A stretch of 64,000 bases of DNA from Tessaracoccus sp. SD287 (GCF_017355265.1 NZ_JADIJQ010000001.1:62001-126000); one strand, 5' to 3'; counted from the stretch's first letter, positions 37,744 through 47,981 are shown. Notes: generated from the sequence alone by a model not told the origin. Program-made: numbers and translations.

Positions 37744-38579
37744 GCGCGGCCGGTGGCGACCGGACGACGGGGGTCGCTGATCCAGTCCGACCAGCTGCCC
37801 GGGTAGAGCCGCAGCCCCGTGATCCCGGCCTGTTCCGCGGCCAGGATGACCTTGCTGGCCGTCACCCCCGACCCGCAGGAGACGACGTCCCCGGGCCGCA
37901 GGTCGGCCAGCACCTCGGCCAACTGGTCGGCAGGGAGCAGCCCGACCGGGGCGTCGAGATGTTCTGCGGGCAGGTTCACCGCACCCGGGATGTGCCCGGC
38001 GACCGGATCAATGGGCTCGGTCTCGCCGCGGAATCGCGCGGCCGCCCGCACGTCGACGCACTGGTGGCCGGCGGCGACGAGGGCAGGGATGTCGTCGGCG
38101 ACGACCTGCGGCATCTGCCCTTCCTGGCCCACGGTGATGTTCCCGGGTCGTACCTCGCAGACCTCGGTGCTGATCGGGAACCCCGCGGCCTGCCATGCCG
38201 CCAGTCCGCCGTCCAGCACCCGGACGTCGCTCAGGCCGATGTTGCGCAACACCCACCAGGCCCGGGCCGCGCCCATCTGGTTGCCCTGGTCGGCGAGCAC
38301 GATGGAGTCACCGTCATTGACGCCCGCCGCGCGCAGACCGTCCTGAAGCGCGGCCAGGCTCGGCAGCGGGTGCCGGCCACCGACGCCCCCGGCGGCAGGG
38401 TGGGCGGCGAAGACGTCCTCCAGGTCGACGAAGACCGCGCCGGGGATGTGGCCCTGGCGGTACTCTTCCTTGCCCCGGCCGGGCTGGCCGAGGTAGTAGC
38501 GCAGGTCGAGCACCCGCGTCCGTCCGCCGGCGGCGAGCAGGTCGTCCAGGGTCGCGGCAGTGATCAGGGGGCGGGTCAT
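37740..38579 (-). CDS. Thiosulfate/3-mercaptopyruvate sulfurtransferase
   Basis: 279 residues, two rhodanese domains. The N-terminal one is inactive; the C-terminal one has the persulfide cysteine in VSCGSGVTA. CGSGVTA resembles the mercaptopyruvate type more than the CRKGVT of thiosulfate enzymes. It moves sulfur to thiols or cyanide. It overlaps tdk by four bases and is the last gene of a four-gene minus-strand operon (DUF5998, phosphodiesterase, tdk, this). Confidence 0.92.
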   Translation of the reverse strand: MTRPLITAATLDDLLAAGGRTRVLDLRYYLGQPGRGKEEYRQGHIPGAVFVDLEDVFAAHPAAGGVGGRHPLPSLAALQDGLRAAGVNDGDSIVLADQGNQMGAARAWWVLRNIGLSDVRVLDGGLAAWQAAGFPISTEVCEVRPGNITVGQEGQMPQVVADDIPALVAAGHQCVDVRAAARFRGETEPIDPVAGHIPGAVNLPAEHLDAPVGLLPADQLAEVLADLRPGDVVSCGSGVTASKVILAAEQAGITGLRLYPGSWSDWISDPRRPVATGRA

Positions 38580-39277
38580 CGCAGCTCCTCGTCGAAGGGC
38601 AGCACCTCAGGGGACAAGGTGGCGCGGGACATTTCCTTGGTGACCCGGCGCCGGTGGTGCTTGCGGCAGAGCACCTCGTAGTGCACGGCGCTGGGCTGGC
38701 CCTCGGTGTCCCCCACCACCACCTGCGAGCCCTCGGTGATCATCACCCCGTCGACGACGCGGGCGTTGTGGGTGGCGCGGGCCCCGCACCAGCACAGCGG
38801 CTGCACCTGCAGGGTCTCGATGCGATCGGCCAGTTCGACCAGGCGTCGTGACCCCGGGAACAGTTCGGTGCGAAAATCGGCCATGATGCCGAAGGCGAAC
38901 ACGTCCAGGCCCAGTTCGTCGACCAGCCGGGCCAACTGGTCGATCTGGTCGGGGGTGTAGAACTGGGCCTCGTCGCAGACCAGGAAGTCCAGTTTGGTTC
39001 CGGTGGTGATCTGGGCGACCACGTAGGCCCAGAAGTTGAAGTGGGGACCCACCTCGACGGCGGGGCTGCTGAGTCCGATGCGTGAGGTGATCACCGAGGT
39101 GCCGGACCGGTCCTGGCTGGTGAGCAGGGCGCCGTGGCGTCCATGGGCCGACTGGGTGTGGTGCATCTGCAGCGCCAGCGTCGACTTGCCGCAGTCCATC
39201 GGTCCGGTGAAGAAGACCAGTTCACCGGGATCGTACTCGCCGCCCCACGGCAGCCGGGGGGTGTCCTCGCTCACCAT
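38576..39277 (-). CDS. tdk: Thymidine kinase, type II
   Basis: 233 residues. P-loop GPMDCGKST at 25-33, DEAQF near 100, and the lasso/zinc region with CWCGARATHNAR and a later CRKHH. It phosphorylates thymidine in the salvage pathway. ATG 39277 overlaps the stop of the phosphodiesterase gene. The C-terminal ~25 residues extend beyond the usual core. Confidence 0.95.
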   Translation of the reverse strand: MVSEDTPRLPWGGEYDPGELVFFTGPMDCGKSTLALQMHHTQSAHGRHGALLTSQDRSGTSVITSRIGLSSPAVEVGPHFNFWAYVVAQITTGTKLDFLVCDEAQFYTPDQIDQLARLVDELGLDVFAFGIMADFRTELFPGSRRLVELADRIETLQVQPLCWCGARATHNARVVDGVMITEGSQVVVGDTEGQPSAVHYEVLCRKHHRRRVTKEMSRATLSPEVLPFDEELR

Positions 39278-40449
39278 TCGTCCTCGTAGCGTCCTTCGTC
39301 GATGAGCAGGGGCACCAGCATCTCGGCGCTGGTCATCGAACCGTGCATGCCCACCAGCCCCATCTCGCCGGGCAGGGTCAGGCTCATCACCGCCCAGTCC
39401 TCGCGCATGGCGGCGACCACGTCACCGATGCGTCCCGCGATGTCGGGTGTCGGATCGGCGCCGAACCAGCCCTCGGCGATGGCCTGGCTGCGGGTGCGAA
39501 CCCAGGCCCGCTCCCCCAGCCACTCGGCCCACCGCTGGGCCACCGACTGCGGGTCGCTGGTGTAGAGCTGGCGGAAGCGGCCCTCGCCGCCGATCTGGTC
39601 GACGCCCTCCGTCAGTTCCGGGTGGTTCTCGAGGATGATCTTGCGCTCCTCGGGCACGTCGACCATGCCGTGGTCGCCGGTCACCAGCAGCACCACGTCG
39701 TCGTCGAGTTCGTCGCGCAGCCGTTCCAGCATGGCGTCGATGCGGACCAGTTGTGAGCGCCAGTAGGGATGGTTGACGCCGTGGGCATGACCGGTGTGGT
39801 CGAGCATCCGTTCGTAGACGTAGACGAGGCTGCGCTCACCGGCGCGGGAGGCGGCCACGGTGCGGGCGACGAGGTCGTCCTCGTCGTCCTCGCGCAGCAG
39901 GCCGCTGACGACCTGGCCGCGCAGCGCCGAACGGGTCAGTCCGCTGCCGTCGAAGCGCACCGGGACGACGGCGTGGCTGGCGTGGCCGGCCGCGGTCAGT
40001 CGCTCGAACCAGGTGGTGCGCTGTTGCAGCAGTTCCGCCTCGGTGGGGGTGTTCCACTGCAGGGAGTTGAACACCACACCGGTGTAGGGGTCGCGGAACG
40101 AGTAGCCGACGATGCCGTGCTCTGCCGGCGTCAGCCCGGTTCCGAGCGAGGTGAGCGAGGTGGCGGTGGTCGAGGGCACGGTGACGCTGAGGCGGGCGGC
40201 GTCACCGAACAGGCTCGCGCAGTAGGGGGCGATCGCCAGCGCCTGCTGCAGCACTTCATGACCCAGGCCGTCCACCAGCACGAGCACGTAGCGCTGGCTG
40301 TGCGGCAGGTCGATGCTGGGCACCCCCGCCTCGGGCAGACCGAGGTGGGCGGCCAGGCTCGGCAGCAGGTCGGCCAGGGTCGACTCACGCCACCGCGGCA
40401 GCAGCGGCTGGGTGGGGTCAGGAGGCTGGGCGCGGCGGGGGCCGGCCAT
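39271..40449 (-). CDS. Alkaline phosphatase-superfamily nucleotide pyrophosphatase/phosphodiesterase
   Basis: 392 residues. YVLVLVDGLGHEVLQQA (metal Asp), SVTVPSTTATSLTSLGTGL with the nucleophile Thr, the internal ERMLDHTGHAHG motif and LVTGDHGMVDV (Asp/His metal ligands) define the NPP-like group. The substrate is unknown, perhaps a nucleotide or phospholipid head group. No signal peptide is visible, so it is probably cytosolic. Start and stop overlap both neighbours by a few bases. Confidence 0.9.
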   Translation of the reverse strand: MAGPRRAQPPDPTQPLLPRWRESTLADLLPSLAAHLGLPEAGVPSIDLPHSQRYVLVLVDGLGHEVLQQALAIAPYCASLFGDAARLSVTVPSTTATSLTSLGTGLTPAEHGIVGYSFRDPYTGVVFNSLQWNTPTEAELLQQRTTWFERLTAAGHASHAVVPVRFDGSGLTRSALRGQVVSGLLREDDEDDLVARTVAASRAGERSLVYVYERMLDHTGHAHGVNHPYWRSQLVRIDAMLERLRDELDDDVVLLVTGDHGMVDVPEERKIILENHPELTEGVDQIGGEGRFRQLYTSDPQSVAQRWAEWLGERAWVRTRSQAIAEGWFGADPTPDIAGRIGDVVAAMREDWAVMSLTLPGEMGLVGMHGSMTSAEMLVPLLIDEGRYEDEW

Positions 40450-41036
40450 CAGCGGGCTGCCTCGGCGGTCGCCAGCTGCAGGACGCCGGCGAAGGCGATC
40501 AGTTCGGTCACCGAGGTGGCGCCGTCTGCGGCGGGGCTCATCCGGACCGTCAGGTCGTCGGCGACAGCCGATCCCGACATGCCGTGGTCGGCATCACAGT
40601 TGGGGTCGGCGCAGTGCGCCGGTTCCATCTCGATGCGGCGCATGGTGCCCCAGCCGACGCTGAGCCAGGTCTCCAAAATGGTGCCGGCATCCTTGTGCGG
40701 CTCGGCGAGCACGCGGGTCAGGGTGACGGAGTTGATGCGCGACAGGGCGACGGACTCGGTCGAGGTGATGGCTTGCACCTGCCGCTGAGGGTTGTCGGTC
40801 GACTCGTCGGTGTGGCTGACCAGCAACCTGGTGGGGGTGATCACCATCACCGACAGGTGGCGGTGCACCTCGTCGCCGACGAACGTTGGCTCGTGGTGGA
40901 CCAGGAAGGCCCGGACGCTCTCACCGGCCAGGGCCAGCGCGATCGACTCCGACACCAGGTCGGGGAAGAAGCCGCACGCGGCGATGCCGTTGCCAAGTTG
41001 CTCGGGTAGATGGTGTCCGGTGATGGGAGCCTGCAC
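40449..41036 (-). CDS. DUF5998 family protein
   Basis: 195 residues. Pattern SESIALALAGESVRAFLVHHEPTFVGDEVHRHLSVMVITPTRLLVSHTDE and the short Cys/His cluster HCADPNCDADHG match the actinobacterial DUF5998 family next to this phosphodiesterase. Function unknown; a PH-like fold is possible. GTG 41036 is preceded by AAAGGA. Confidence 0.85.
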   Translation of the reverse strand: MQAPITGHHLPEQLGNGIAACGFFPDLVSESIALALAGESVRAFLVHHEPTFVGDEVHRHLSVMVITPTRLLVSHTDESTDNPQRQVQAITSTESVALSRINSVTLTRVLAEPHKDAGTILETWLSVGWGTMRRIEMEPAHCADPNCDADHGMSGSAVADDLTVRMSPAADGATSVTELIAFAGVLQLATAEAAR

Positions 41037-41097
41037 CCGGTCATCCTTTCACACCTGCCGCTGCTGGCGCCCAGCCCCTCGATGGCCGCCATGTGAC

Positions 41098-41103
41098 TAG
41101 TCT
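41098..41103 (+). promoter_or_regulatory. -10 box for a leaderless start (App1-type gene)
   Basis: TAGTCT seven bases before ATG 41111. Confidence 0.5.
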
Positions 41104-41110
41104 GGCTGCC

Positions 41111-42181
41111 ATGACGGATCGTCCCTTCGTTGGTGCCCGCCTTGATGAACACTTCAGCCGCTGGCTCGGCGCCCGCCTGCGCCGGCGACGCAGTTGGGTG
41201 GAACACATCGTCGCCTACGCCGGCTACGGGTCGTCAGACCAGCTGCGCATCCTGGGGCGGGTGATCCTGCAGCCCGCCACCCCCAAGTCCGACCTGATGC
41301 GGGTCGCCGACGACTTCATGCGGCGCCGCGGGTGGCGCAACTTTGCCTCCATCCCCATCGGTCGGGCCACGGTGAAGATCACCATCGGCGAGGACACCAT
41401 CGACGTGCAGGCCGACCGCAGCGGCTACATCGACGTCCGCGTCCGGAACACGTCGCTGGGGCCGGGCTGGCACGAGGTGACCCTGAAGACCGAAGAGTCG
41501 AGGGCCACCCAGGCGCCGGTCCAGGTGGTCGGCGCCGACCAGGAGTTCGGGTTGATCAGCGACATTGACGACACCGTCATCTCGACCTCGCTGCCCCGCA
41601 TCCTGATTGCCGTCTGGAACTCACTGATGGTGACCGAGCAGGCTCGCCAGTCGGTGCCCGGGATGGCGCGGATGTACCACCAGGTGCTGGCCGAACATCC
41701 CGGCGCACCGACGATCTACATTTCGACCGGCGCCTGGAACACCTACCCGTTCCTGCGCCGGTTCCTGAAGCGGCACGGCTACCCGCAGGGCACGATGCTG
41801 CTGACCGACTGGGGCCCGACCAACACCGGATGGTTCCGCAGCGGCCCCGACCACAAGCGTCGCTCGTTGCACGAACTGGCCCGCGACCTGCCCCACGTGA
41901 AGTGGCTGCTGGTGGGTGACGACGGCCAGCACGACCCCATGCTGTACCGGGAGTTCGCCGACCTGCAGCCCGACCACGTGCGGGCGATTGCGATCCGTCA
42001 GCTGACGATGGCCCAGCAGGTGCTGGCCCACGGCACCACCACCGTGCTCGGGGACCCCAACCACGTCCACTACACCCCGCACACCGTCCCCGAGGTGCGC
42101 GGCGCCGACGGCGACGAGCTGGCTCCCAAGGTGCGGGCGATGCTCGGCGAGCCCCTCACCGACGGGCGTCCGACCGGCTGA
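41111..42181 (+). CDS. App1 family phosphatase-like protein (DUF2183)
   Basis: 356 residues. A beta-rich N-terminal domain (about 40-140), then the HAD-like App1 catalytic region with GLISDIDDTVISTSL (DxDxT motif, about 152-166), YISTGAWNTYPFLRRFLKRHGYP and LLVGDDGQHDPMLY. Eukaryotic App1 is a phosphatidate phosphatase; the bacterial substrate is unknown. ATG 41111 follows TAGTCT by seven bases; GTG 41093 is upstream of that box. Confidence 0.88.
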   Translation: MTDRPFVGARLDEHFSRWLGARLRRRRSWVEHIVAYAGYGSSDQLRILGRVILQPATPKSDLMRVADDFMRRRGWRNFASIPIGRATVKITIGEDTIDVQADRSGYIDVRVRNTSLGPGWHEVTLKTEESRATQAPVQVVGADQEFGLISDIDDTVISTSLPRILIAVWNSLMVTEQARQSVPGMARMYHQVLAEHPGAPTIYISTGAWNTYPFLRRFLKRHGYPQGTMLLTDWGPTNTGWFRSGPDHKRRSLHELARDLPHVKWLLVGDDGQHDPMLYREFADLQPDHVRAIAIRQLTMAQQVLAHGTTTVLGDPNHVHYTPHTVPEVRGADGDELAPKVRAMLGEPLTDGRPTG

Positions 42182-42304
42182 CGGCGCGCCGATTCGGCGT
42201 GACGGGCCGGATTTGGAACACTGGGGCGTTGGATTCATGTCAGCGCCCGGGTGGGTCGTGCCCGCTGCGGGTCGCTGCACCAGTTGAAGGAGCCTGACCA
42301 GCAG

Positions 42305-44923
42305 ATGGCGAGCGAGCAGAACGGCACCGACGAAGAGGTCGAACGCATCATCGACGTCGACGTGACCGCCGAGATGGAGTCCAGCTTCCTCGAGTACGCC
42401 TACTCCGTCATCTACTCCAGGGCCCTGCCGGACGCTCGCGACGGTCTCAAGCCCGTCCAGCGGCGCATCCTCTACTCGATGGACCAGATGGGCATCCGTC
42501 CCGACCGTGGTCACGTGAAGTGCGCCCGGGTGGTCGGGCAGGTGATGGGTGTGCTGCACCCGCACGGTGACACCGCCATCTATGACGCGCTGGTGCGCAC
42601 CGCGCAGTCGTGGTCGATGCGCCTGCCGTTGGTCGATGGCCACGGCAACTTCGGGTCGTTGGACGCCGGTCCGGCGGCGATGCGCTACACCGAGTGCCGC
42701 ATGGCCGAACCTGCCGTGGCCATGACGGCCGGTCTCGACGAGGACACCGTCGACTTCAAGCCCAACTACGACGGCCGTGAGGTGGAGCCCTCGGTGCTGC
42801 CGGCCGCGTTCCCCAACCTTCTCGTCAATGGGGCCACCGGCATCGCGGTCGGGATGGCCACCAACATTGCGCCGCACAACCTGGTCGAGGTCGTCCAGGC
42901 CTGCAAGCACCTGCTGGCCCACCCCGACGCCGACCTGGCCACGATCACCCGGTTCATTCCGGGCCCCGACCTGCCCACCGGCGGCAAGATCATTGGGCTG
43001 GATGGCATTCAGGATGCCTATGCCACCGGCCGTGGTTCGTTCAAGATCCGGGCGACCACCCGCATCGAGCAGGTCCAGCCCCGCCGCAAGGGCATCGTCG
43101 TCACCGAACTGCCCTACACGGTCGGTCCGGAGAAGATCATTGAGCAGATCAAGACGTTGGTGCAGGCCAAGAAGATCACCGGCATCGCCGACGTCAAGGA
43201 CCTGACGGACCTGGCCCAGGGCACCCGCTTGGTGATCGAGGTCAAGAACGGCATCAATCCCGAGGCGCTGCTGGCGCAGCTGTTCAAGATGACCAAGCTC
43301 GAGGACTCCTTCTCGATCAACTCGGTCGCCCTGGTCGAGGGCCAGCCGCGCACCATGGGTCTGATGCAGATGCTCGAGGTCTACCTCAAGCATCGCCTCG
43401 AGGTCACCGAGCGTCGCACCCGGTTCCGTCTGGCCAGGGCCACCGACCGGCTGCACCTGGTCGAGGGGTTGCTGCTGGCCATCGTCGACATTGACGACGT
43501 CATCGCCATCGTCCGCAGCAGTGATGACGCCGCCGAGGCCCGCACCCGGTTGATCGAGGCCTTCGACCTGAGCGAGACCCAGGCCAACTACATCCTGGAC
43601 ATGCAGCTGCGCCAACTCACCCGGCTGTCGTCGATTCGTCTGGAGGCCGAGCGCGACGAGTTGAAGAAGACCATCGCCGAGCTGAGCCTGATCCTGGACG
43701 ACGAGTTGGTGCTGCGCAGCCTGGTCGCCGACGAGTTGACCGAGGTGGCCAAGCAGTTCGGCACCCCGCGACGGACCGTGCTGCTGGAGAGCAGCGGCGT
43801 GGTCGCCAGTACCGCTGCCCCGACCGACCTGGAGATTCCCGACGGCCCCAGCTGGGTGTTGCTGAGTTCTGCTGGCCTGATGGCCCGCGTGGACACCCAC
43901 GAGGCGTTGCCCGCCACCGGACCGCGTGCCTCGCATGACGTGATCACGTCCGCGATTCGCTCCACCACCCGGGGCCAGTTCGGTGTGCTGACCAATCACG
44001 GTCGACTGTTGAAGATGAGCACCATCGACCTGCCGACGGTGCCGCTGACGGCCCACGCCGGGTCGTTGAAGGGTGGGTCACGGGCCAAGGAACTGTTTGC
44101 CTTCGCCAAGGACGAGCGGGTGGTGGGGTTGACCTCACTCGGCGACGACGCCCGGGGTCTGGCGCTGGGCACCGCCCGGGGCGTGGTCAAGCGCGTGAAC
44201 CCGGAGTTCCTGGCCAGCAAGGACGACTGGGACGTGATCCGTCTGGACAAGGGTGACGAGGTCGTGGGCGCCGTCGAACTGGCCGATGACAGCCTGGACC
44301 TGGCCTTCGTCACCTCGGACGCGCAATTGCTGCACTTCCCTGCCGAGGCGGTGCGACCCCAGGGGCGCACCGGCGGCGGCGTGGCGGGCATCCGGCTGGC
44401 GAGCGGCGCCAGGGCCATCTGGTTCGGACCCGCGGCCGAGGGCGACGTGGTGGTCACGGTGTCCGGCAGTTCGGACGCCCTGGCCGGCACCCAGACTGGT
44501 CTGGTGAAGGTCGCCCCGTTCAGCGAGTACCCGGCCAAGGGCCGCGGCACCGGCGGCGTGCGCTGCCACAAGTTCCTGAAGGGTGAGGACGTGCTGCTGC
44601 TGGGGTGGGTTGGCGCCGCGCCCGCCGTGGCTGCGGCCGCCTCGGGGTCGCCCATCGACCTGCCTCCGGCCACCGGCAAGCGCGACGGTTCGGGCACCCC
44701 AGCAGCCATGCCCATTGCGGCGGTGTCCACGCGGAGCATTGCGGCAGTCGCGCATACGGAGTCTGGCCACGACGCCCCCGAGATGGCGGTCGGGAACCCA
44801 GATGTCGATGACTCGGACCTGACGGGTACGGACCCGGATGACACTGATGTGGACAGCACGGGCGCTGAGGACCCTCGAGGGACATCCGTCGACGATGACC
44901 CCGAGCAGGACACGCTGATCTGA
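42305..44923 (+). CDS. Type IIA DNA topoisomerase, A subunit (ParC/GyrA type)
   Basis: 872 residues. Winged-helix/tower domain with the DNA-linking Tyr128 ([10 protein letters not shown]) and the quinolone-pocket sequence [10 protein letters not shown], where Thr90 takes the place of E. coli GyrA Ser83. A coiled-coil dimer region is near 380-480, and a C-terminal beta-pinwheel of divergent repeats covers about 520-790. The last ~75 residues are an acidic, disordered tail. The partner B subunit is encoded at 50694-52763. A 13-base sequence spanning the stop codon is duplicated 19 bases on (44912 and 44931). Confidence 0.92.
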   Translation: MASEQNGTDEEVERIIDVDVTAEMESSFLEYAYSVIYSRALPDARDGLKPVQRRILYSMDQMGIRPDRGHVKCARVVGQVMGVLHPHGDTAIYDALVRTAQSWSMRLPLVDGHGNFGSLDAGPAAMRYTECRMAEPAVAMTAGLDEDTVDFKPNYDGREVEPSVLPAAFPNLLVNGATGIAVGMATNIAPHNLVEVVQACKHLLAHPDADLATITRFIPGPDLPTGGKIIGLDGIQDAYATGRGSFKIRATTRIEQVQPRRKGIVVTELPYTVGPEKIIEQIKTLVQAKKITGIADVKDLTDLAQGTRLVIEVKNGINPEALLAQLFKMTKLEDSFSINSVALVEGQPRTMGLMQMLEVYLKHRLEVTERRTRFRLARATDRLHLVEGLLLAIVDIDDVIAIVRSSDDAAEARTRLIEAFDLSETQANYILDMQLRQLTRLSSIRLEAERDELKKTIAELSLILDDELVLRSLVADELTEVAKQFGTPRRTVLLESSGVVASTAAPTDLEIPDGPSWVLLSSAGLMARVDTHEALPATGPRASHDVITSAIRSTTRGQFGVLTNHGRLLKMSTIDLPTVPLTAHAGSLKGGSRAKELFAFAKDERVVGLTSLGDDARGLALGTARGVVKRVNPEFLASKDDWDVIRLDKGDEVVGAVELADDSLDLAFVTSDAQLLHFPAEAVRPQGRTGGGVAGIRLASGARAIWFGPAAEGDVVVTVSGSSDALAGTQTGLVKVAPFSEYPAKGRGTGGVRCHKFLKGEDVLLLGWVGAAPAVAAAASGSPIDLPPATGKRDGSGTPAAMPIAAVSTRSIAAVAHTESGHDAPEMAVGNPDVDDSDLTGTDPDDTDVDSTGAEDPRGTSVDDDPEQDTLI

Positions 44924-44976
44924 CGCGGGCACGCTGATCTGACCTGGACGCCGTGACCTGAGCCTGTCCGCGCATG

Positions 44977-45009
44977 CCAGTAGCCCGCCGGGGTGACGGC
45001 GGGTACTGG
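44977..45009. terminator. Bidirectional terminator between topoisomerase A and HNH genes
   Basis: CCAGTAGCCCGCCG (44977-44990) pairs with CGGCGGGTACTGG (44997-45009), with one bulged base and a 6-base loop, between convergent genes. Confidence 0.8.
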
Positions 45010-45021
45010 CTGCTCTGGGTG

Positions 45022-46590
45022 TCAGCTCGCGAGCTCGTCCGATGCCGGGTGCTGCTGTTTGGGCAGGATTTGACCGGACGGGTCTTCGATCATCCACGAG
45101 TGGGACGGGGTGACCAGGTAGCCGAACCCCAGTGGTGATCGCCACAGGAAGGTACCCGGGGACGGTTGGGTCAGGTGCCAGCCGCCAAAGGTTTTCGCTC
45201 GATGCACCTTGCGCGACAGGGGACCCAGGTTGTGGGGACCGGTCAAGGGCACCCGCTCACGTCCGGTCCGACCGTGTGATCGACCGCCACTGCTATCGCC
45301 GTCACCCCCACCATCAAGGCCGTGCCCGTTGTTCCCAGCCAGTTGATGGATCCACTGGTCGCGGCTGGAGTCCCAGGTCGGGGCGGCTTCCCACTCGATG
45401 GTGTGGTCCAGATCTGCATGCCGTGAGGTCTTCTTCGAGAACGGGAACACCTCATACGGATTCCTGAGCTGGACCCATTCCCGCATCCAGTGCGAACACT
45501 CATACGCATCGGTCGGAACCAGGTTGTCCGGATGCAACACCGGTCGCACGGTGACCCTGGTGTGGCCCAGCAGGTCCTTGGCCCAACCGGCCAGCAACGG
45601 ACCCATGCCCTCGGTACGGACCAGCCCGGCACCGGTCTCCAGACCCGAGCCGCTGATGTGCACCACGACCTCCGCCTTCGGCAACAACCGCTCCGGGTCA
45701 ACGGTGACCATCCCGCAGGTATGACCCGGCTGACCCTCAGCCGGGCAGACCTGATCCAGGTCCAGATCCGGCAACTGGTCGGTCAACGCGGCCTGCAGCA
45801 ACTGCAGTGCCCGCGCCGGGTTCGCCAACAGGCCCAACGCCCGCGCGCGGCGCACGTCCAACGACTCGGTCGACCCGCCCTGCCGCAGCAGGATCGCCAA
45901 CCGCGTCAACTGCCTGTCCAGCACCGTCGCGTCCACCGCCCCCACGACCGCGGTCACGTCGGTCACCCCCAGGCAGGACTCGCCGAACTCCACCCGCCGC
46001 CTGGCCAATTGGGCCGCGTGGTCATCGTCGGCGTCCTCGCGCAAGGTGTCCATGACCCGGGCCTTGACCAACTCCAACAGCCGGGTGAACGCCATCGACT
46101 CGACCAGGACGTCGATCTCCTCATCCAGGTCCAACGCCTGGTAGTAGGACAACTTGTGGGTGACCGACGCCACCTCGCACGCCTGCCACACCCGCAGCCC
46201 GCCCGCCATGACCCGCGCCCAGAGCCGTGGGAGCCGGTGCCGCACCGCCAGGGCCAGGCTGATCTCGATGCGGACCTTCTCCTCCGACATCCTGAGTGCC
46301 GCGGCTACCTCGAGGGTGCAGAACTCCGCCACACCCGGCGTCCCGTCCCCGCCCCACTGCATCAACCGCTCGGTACCCGCCAGCACCGGACCCTCATCAG
46401 GCACGTAGCGGTACTGGTCAGCGAACTCCGCGAAACAGCGGAACTGCTCGGCCTCGGCCCGCTTCTTCGCCTCGAACGCCGCATTCAACTCGACCAGCTT
46501 CTGCCGCGCACCCGCCGCACTGAAACTCGCACCACCAGATCGCATTCCACGTACCTGTTGACCAGTGGTACCTGCTGCGCTGGATCCCAT
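45022..46590 (-). CDS. DUF222 / 13E12 repeat family HNH endonuclease-like protein
   Basis: 522 residues. Long helical DUF222 region (about 60-330) and a C-terminal HNH module: ADLDHTIEWE followed by HNLGPLSRKVHRAKT. The usual CRRHH of this family is SRKVH, so a zinc Cys and one His are missing; nuclease activity is uncertain. A Gly/Asp/Ser-rich loop sits between the halves of the module. 13E12 genes in mycobacteria are induced by DNA damage through LexA; a matching box and promoter lie at 46639-46681. ATG 46590 is used; GTG 46599 is possible. Confidence 0.88.
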   Translation of the reverse strand: MGSSAAGTTGQQVRGMRSGGASFSAAGARQKLVELNAAFEAKKRAEAEQFRCFAEFADQYRYVPDEGPVLAGTERLMQWGGDGTPGVAEFCTLEVAAALRMSEEKVRIEISLALAVRHRLPRLWARVMAGGLRVWQACEVASVTHKLSYYQALDLDEEIDVLVESMAFTRLLELVKARVMDTLREDADDDHAAQLARRRVEFGESCLGVTDVTAVVGAVDATVLDRQLTRLAILLRQGGSTESLDVRRARALGLLANPARALQLLQAALTDQLPDLDLDQVCPAEGQPGHTCGMVTVDPERLLPKAEVVVHISGSGLETGAGLVRTEGMGPLLAGWAKDLLGHTRVTVRPVLHPDNLVPTDAYECSHWMREWVQLRNPYEVFPFSKKTSRHADLDHTIEWEAAPTWDSSRDQWIHQLAGNNGHGLDGGGDGDSSGGRSHGRTGRERVPLTGPHNLGPLSRKVHRAKTFGGWHLTQPSPGTFLWRSPLGFGYLVTPSHSWMIEDPSGQILPKQQHPASDELAS

Positions 46591-47185
46591 TCGGACCACC
46601 CGCCTCTGCTGTGAACATCGCCCGAATCACCGTTGACTCGAACGTTTGTACTATTCTATGCCGCGGGAATTCGCGGGTCAACCCCTGTGGAAAAGTTCCT
46701 GCCTCATTTTTCGGGTCGGTCCGCGAGTGCCGCGGGCGAGACACATCACACCGGCGACGCGTTCGCGAGGCGGTCACCCATCCAGGATGGAGATGAGGAT
46801 ACTGCCCATGGTGAGGCCACATCCTGGGGTGAATGGTGTGAATACCGGTGATTCTTCCGTGACCGGCATGAACCGTATGTCCGACGTCAGCCCGGCCGAA
46901 GAGAGTCGGCCACACTGGTCGTGCTGTCGTGGCATTCTTACGGGTACCAGGAAACGCAGGCGTAGATCCGGTCACCGACGAAGGAACTGCCGCCGTGGAG
47001 CCGCTCAACTTCTCACGTGTGCCGCCCAGCAATCCGCGCGCTCACGCCGCGCCGAGCCACCGAGTCCTCCCGGACGTACTTCGCACCCGTATCGTGCCCT
47101 GTAGCCCTCAGCAACGCACGAACGACGGGCTCCCGCCGAAAGCCCCACGCCGCAGAGACCTGCAGCAATGCGGAAAGGAAGCGCC
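46591..47185. other. 595-base intergenic region
   Basis: Apart from the promoter and LexA-type box of the HNH gene at 46639-46681, no gene is supported. Short open frames here lack ribosome-binding sites and family resemblance. Base composition is a little more mixed than around it. Confidence 0.6.
46639..46681 (-). promoter_or_regulatory. LexA-type box and promoter for the HNH gene
   Basis: On the minus strand: TTGACC (46676-46681), 17-base spacer, TAGAAT (46653-46658), then AGTACAAACGTTCG (46639-46652), an imperfect CGAAC-N4-GTTCG palindrome with one damaged half. The 24 bases 46639-46662 agree with 9009-9032 at about 20 positions. Confidence 0.65.
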
Positions 47186-47938
47186 ATGAGCGCATTGTTC
47201 TACTCCCATCCCACACTGTACGACCGCATGTTTCCCGGCGGCGGACCAGCCGTTGAGTTCTACCGGGCCGAGGCTGCTCGGCAGGGTGGGTCCGTCCTTG
47301 AACTGGGGTGCGGCACTGGACACAAACTCATTCCCATCGCCTCCGACGGACATCCGTGCGTCGGTCTGGACGCCTCACCCGACATGATCGCCGAAGCTGA
47401 TCGCAAGGCACGCGAGCGCGGCGCCCACGTGGAATGGGTACAGGGCGACATGCGCTCTTTCGACCTTGGCCGAACATTTGACCTGATCTTCATTACTGCC
47501 AATTCGCTGCTGCACCTGCATGAGACCGAGGACCTGCTCAGTTGCCTCCGTTCGGTGCGACGACACCTGGCACCCGAGGGACGGTTCGTGCTGGACGTCT
47601 TCAACCCGGACGTGCGCCTGCTTGCCGGAGCCGATGGCGTGCGGCGCACCAGGGAGTCCTTGGCGTTCACCGACCCGGAGCGTGGCGAGGTGGGCGTCGA
47701 TGTCGCCGACACCTACGATGCGCCCGCGCAGGTGACCCGCGGGACGTGGTACCTGTCCACCGACTCCGACCCCGACTTCGTCGTGGCCCCGATGGAGGTC
47801 AGGATCATCTTCCCGCAGGAGTTGACCCTGCTGCTCTCGCTCGGCGGTTTCCAGCTCGTCGAACGCTTCGGTGACTGGTCTGGGCAGCCATTCGGGGTCG
47901 ACTCCAGACTGCAGCTGTGCGTCTGCACATCGGCGTGA
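47186..47938 (+). CDS. Class I SAM-dependent methyltransferase
   Basis: 250 residues. Motif I VLELGCGTGHKLIPIA (about 36-51), acidic VGLDAS, motif II region VQGDMRSFDL and FDLIFITANSLLHL. The C-terminal half (FTDPERGEVGVDVADTYD...) belongs to the small-molecule methyltransferase group. The substrate is unknown. ATG 47186 has AAAGGAAG before it; ATG 47168 overlaps that site. Confidence 0.82.
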   Translation: MSALFYSHPTLYDRMFPGGGPAVEFYRAEAARQGGSVLELGCGTGHKLIPIASDGHPCVGLDASPDMIAEADRKARERGAHVEWVQGDMRSFDLGRTFDLIFITANSLLHLHETEDLLSCLRSVRRHLAPEGRFVLDVFNPDVRLLAGADGVRRTRESLAFTDPERGEVGVDVADTYDAPAQVTRGTWYLSTDSDPDFVVAPMEVRIIFPQELTLLLSLGGFQLVERFGDWSGQPFGVDSRLQLCVCTSA

Positions 47939-47968
47939 ACGCTGTCCTGGCGTGCCGGGCACCAGGAG

Positions 47969-47974
47969 TAACGT
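47969..47974 (+). promoter_or_regulatory. -10 box for a leaderless start (carbonic anhydrase)
   Basis: TAACGT seven bases before ATG 47982. Confidence 0.5.
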
Positions 47975-47981
47975 TGCGCCC

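Noticed and set aside
41621-44056. An 811-codon minus-strand frame
   Set aside because: Shadow of the topoisomerase A and App1 genes; composition is low-complexity and no motif is seen.
46600-47167. Several 60-150 codon frames in the gap before the methyltransferase
   Set aside because: No ribosome-binding sites, no family resemblance and conflicting overlaps; treated as non-coding.
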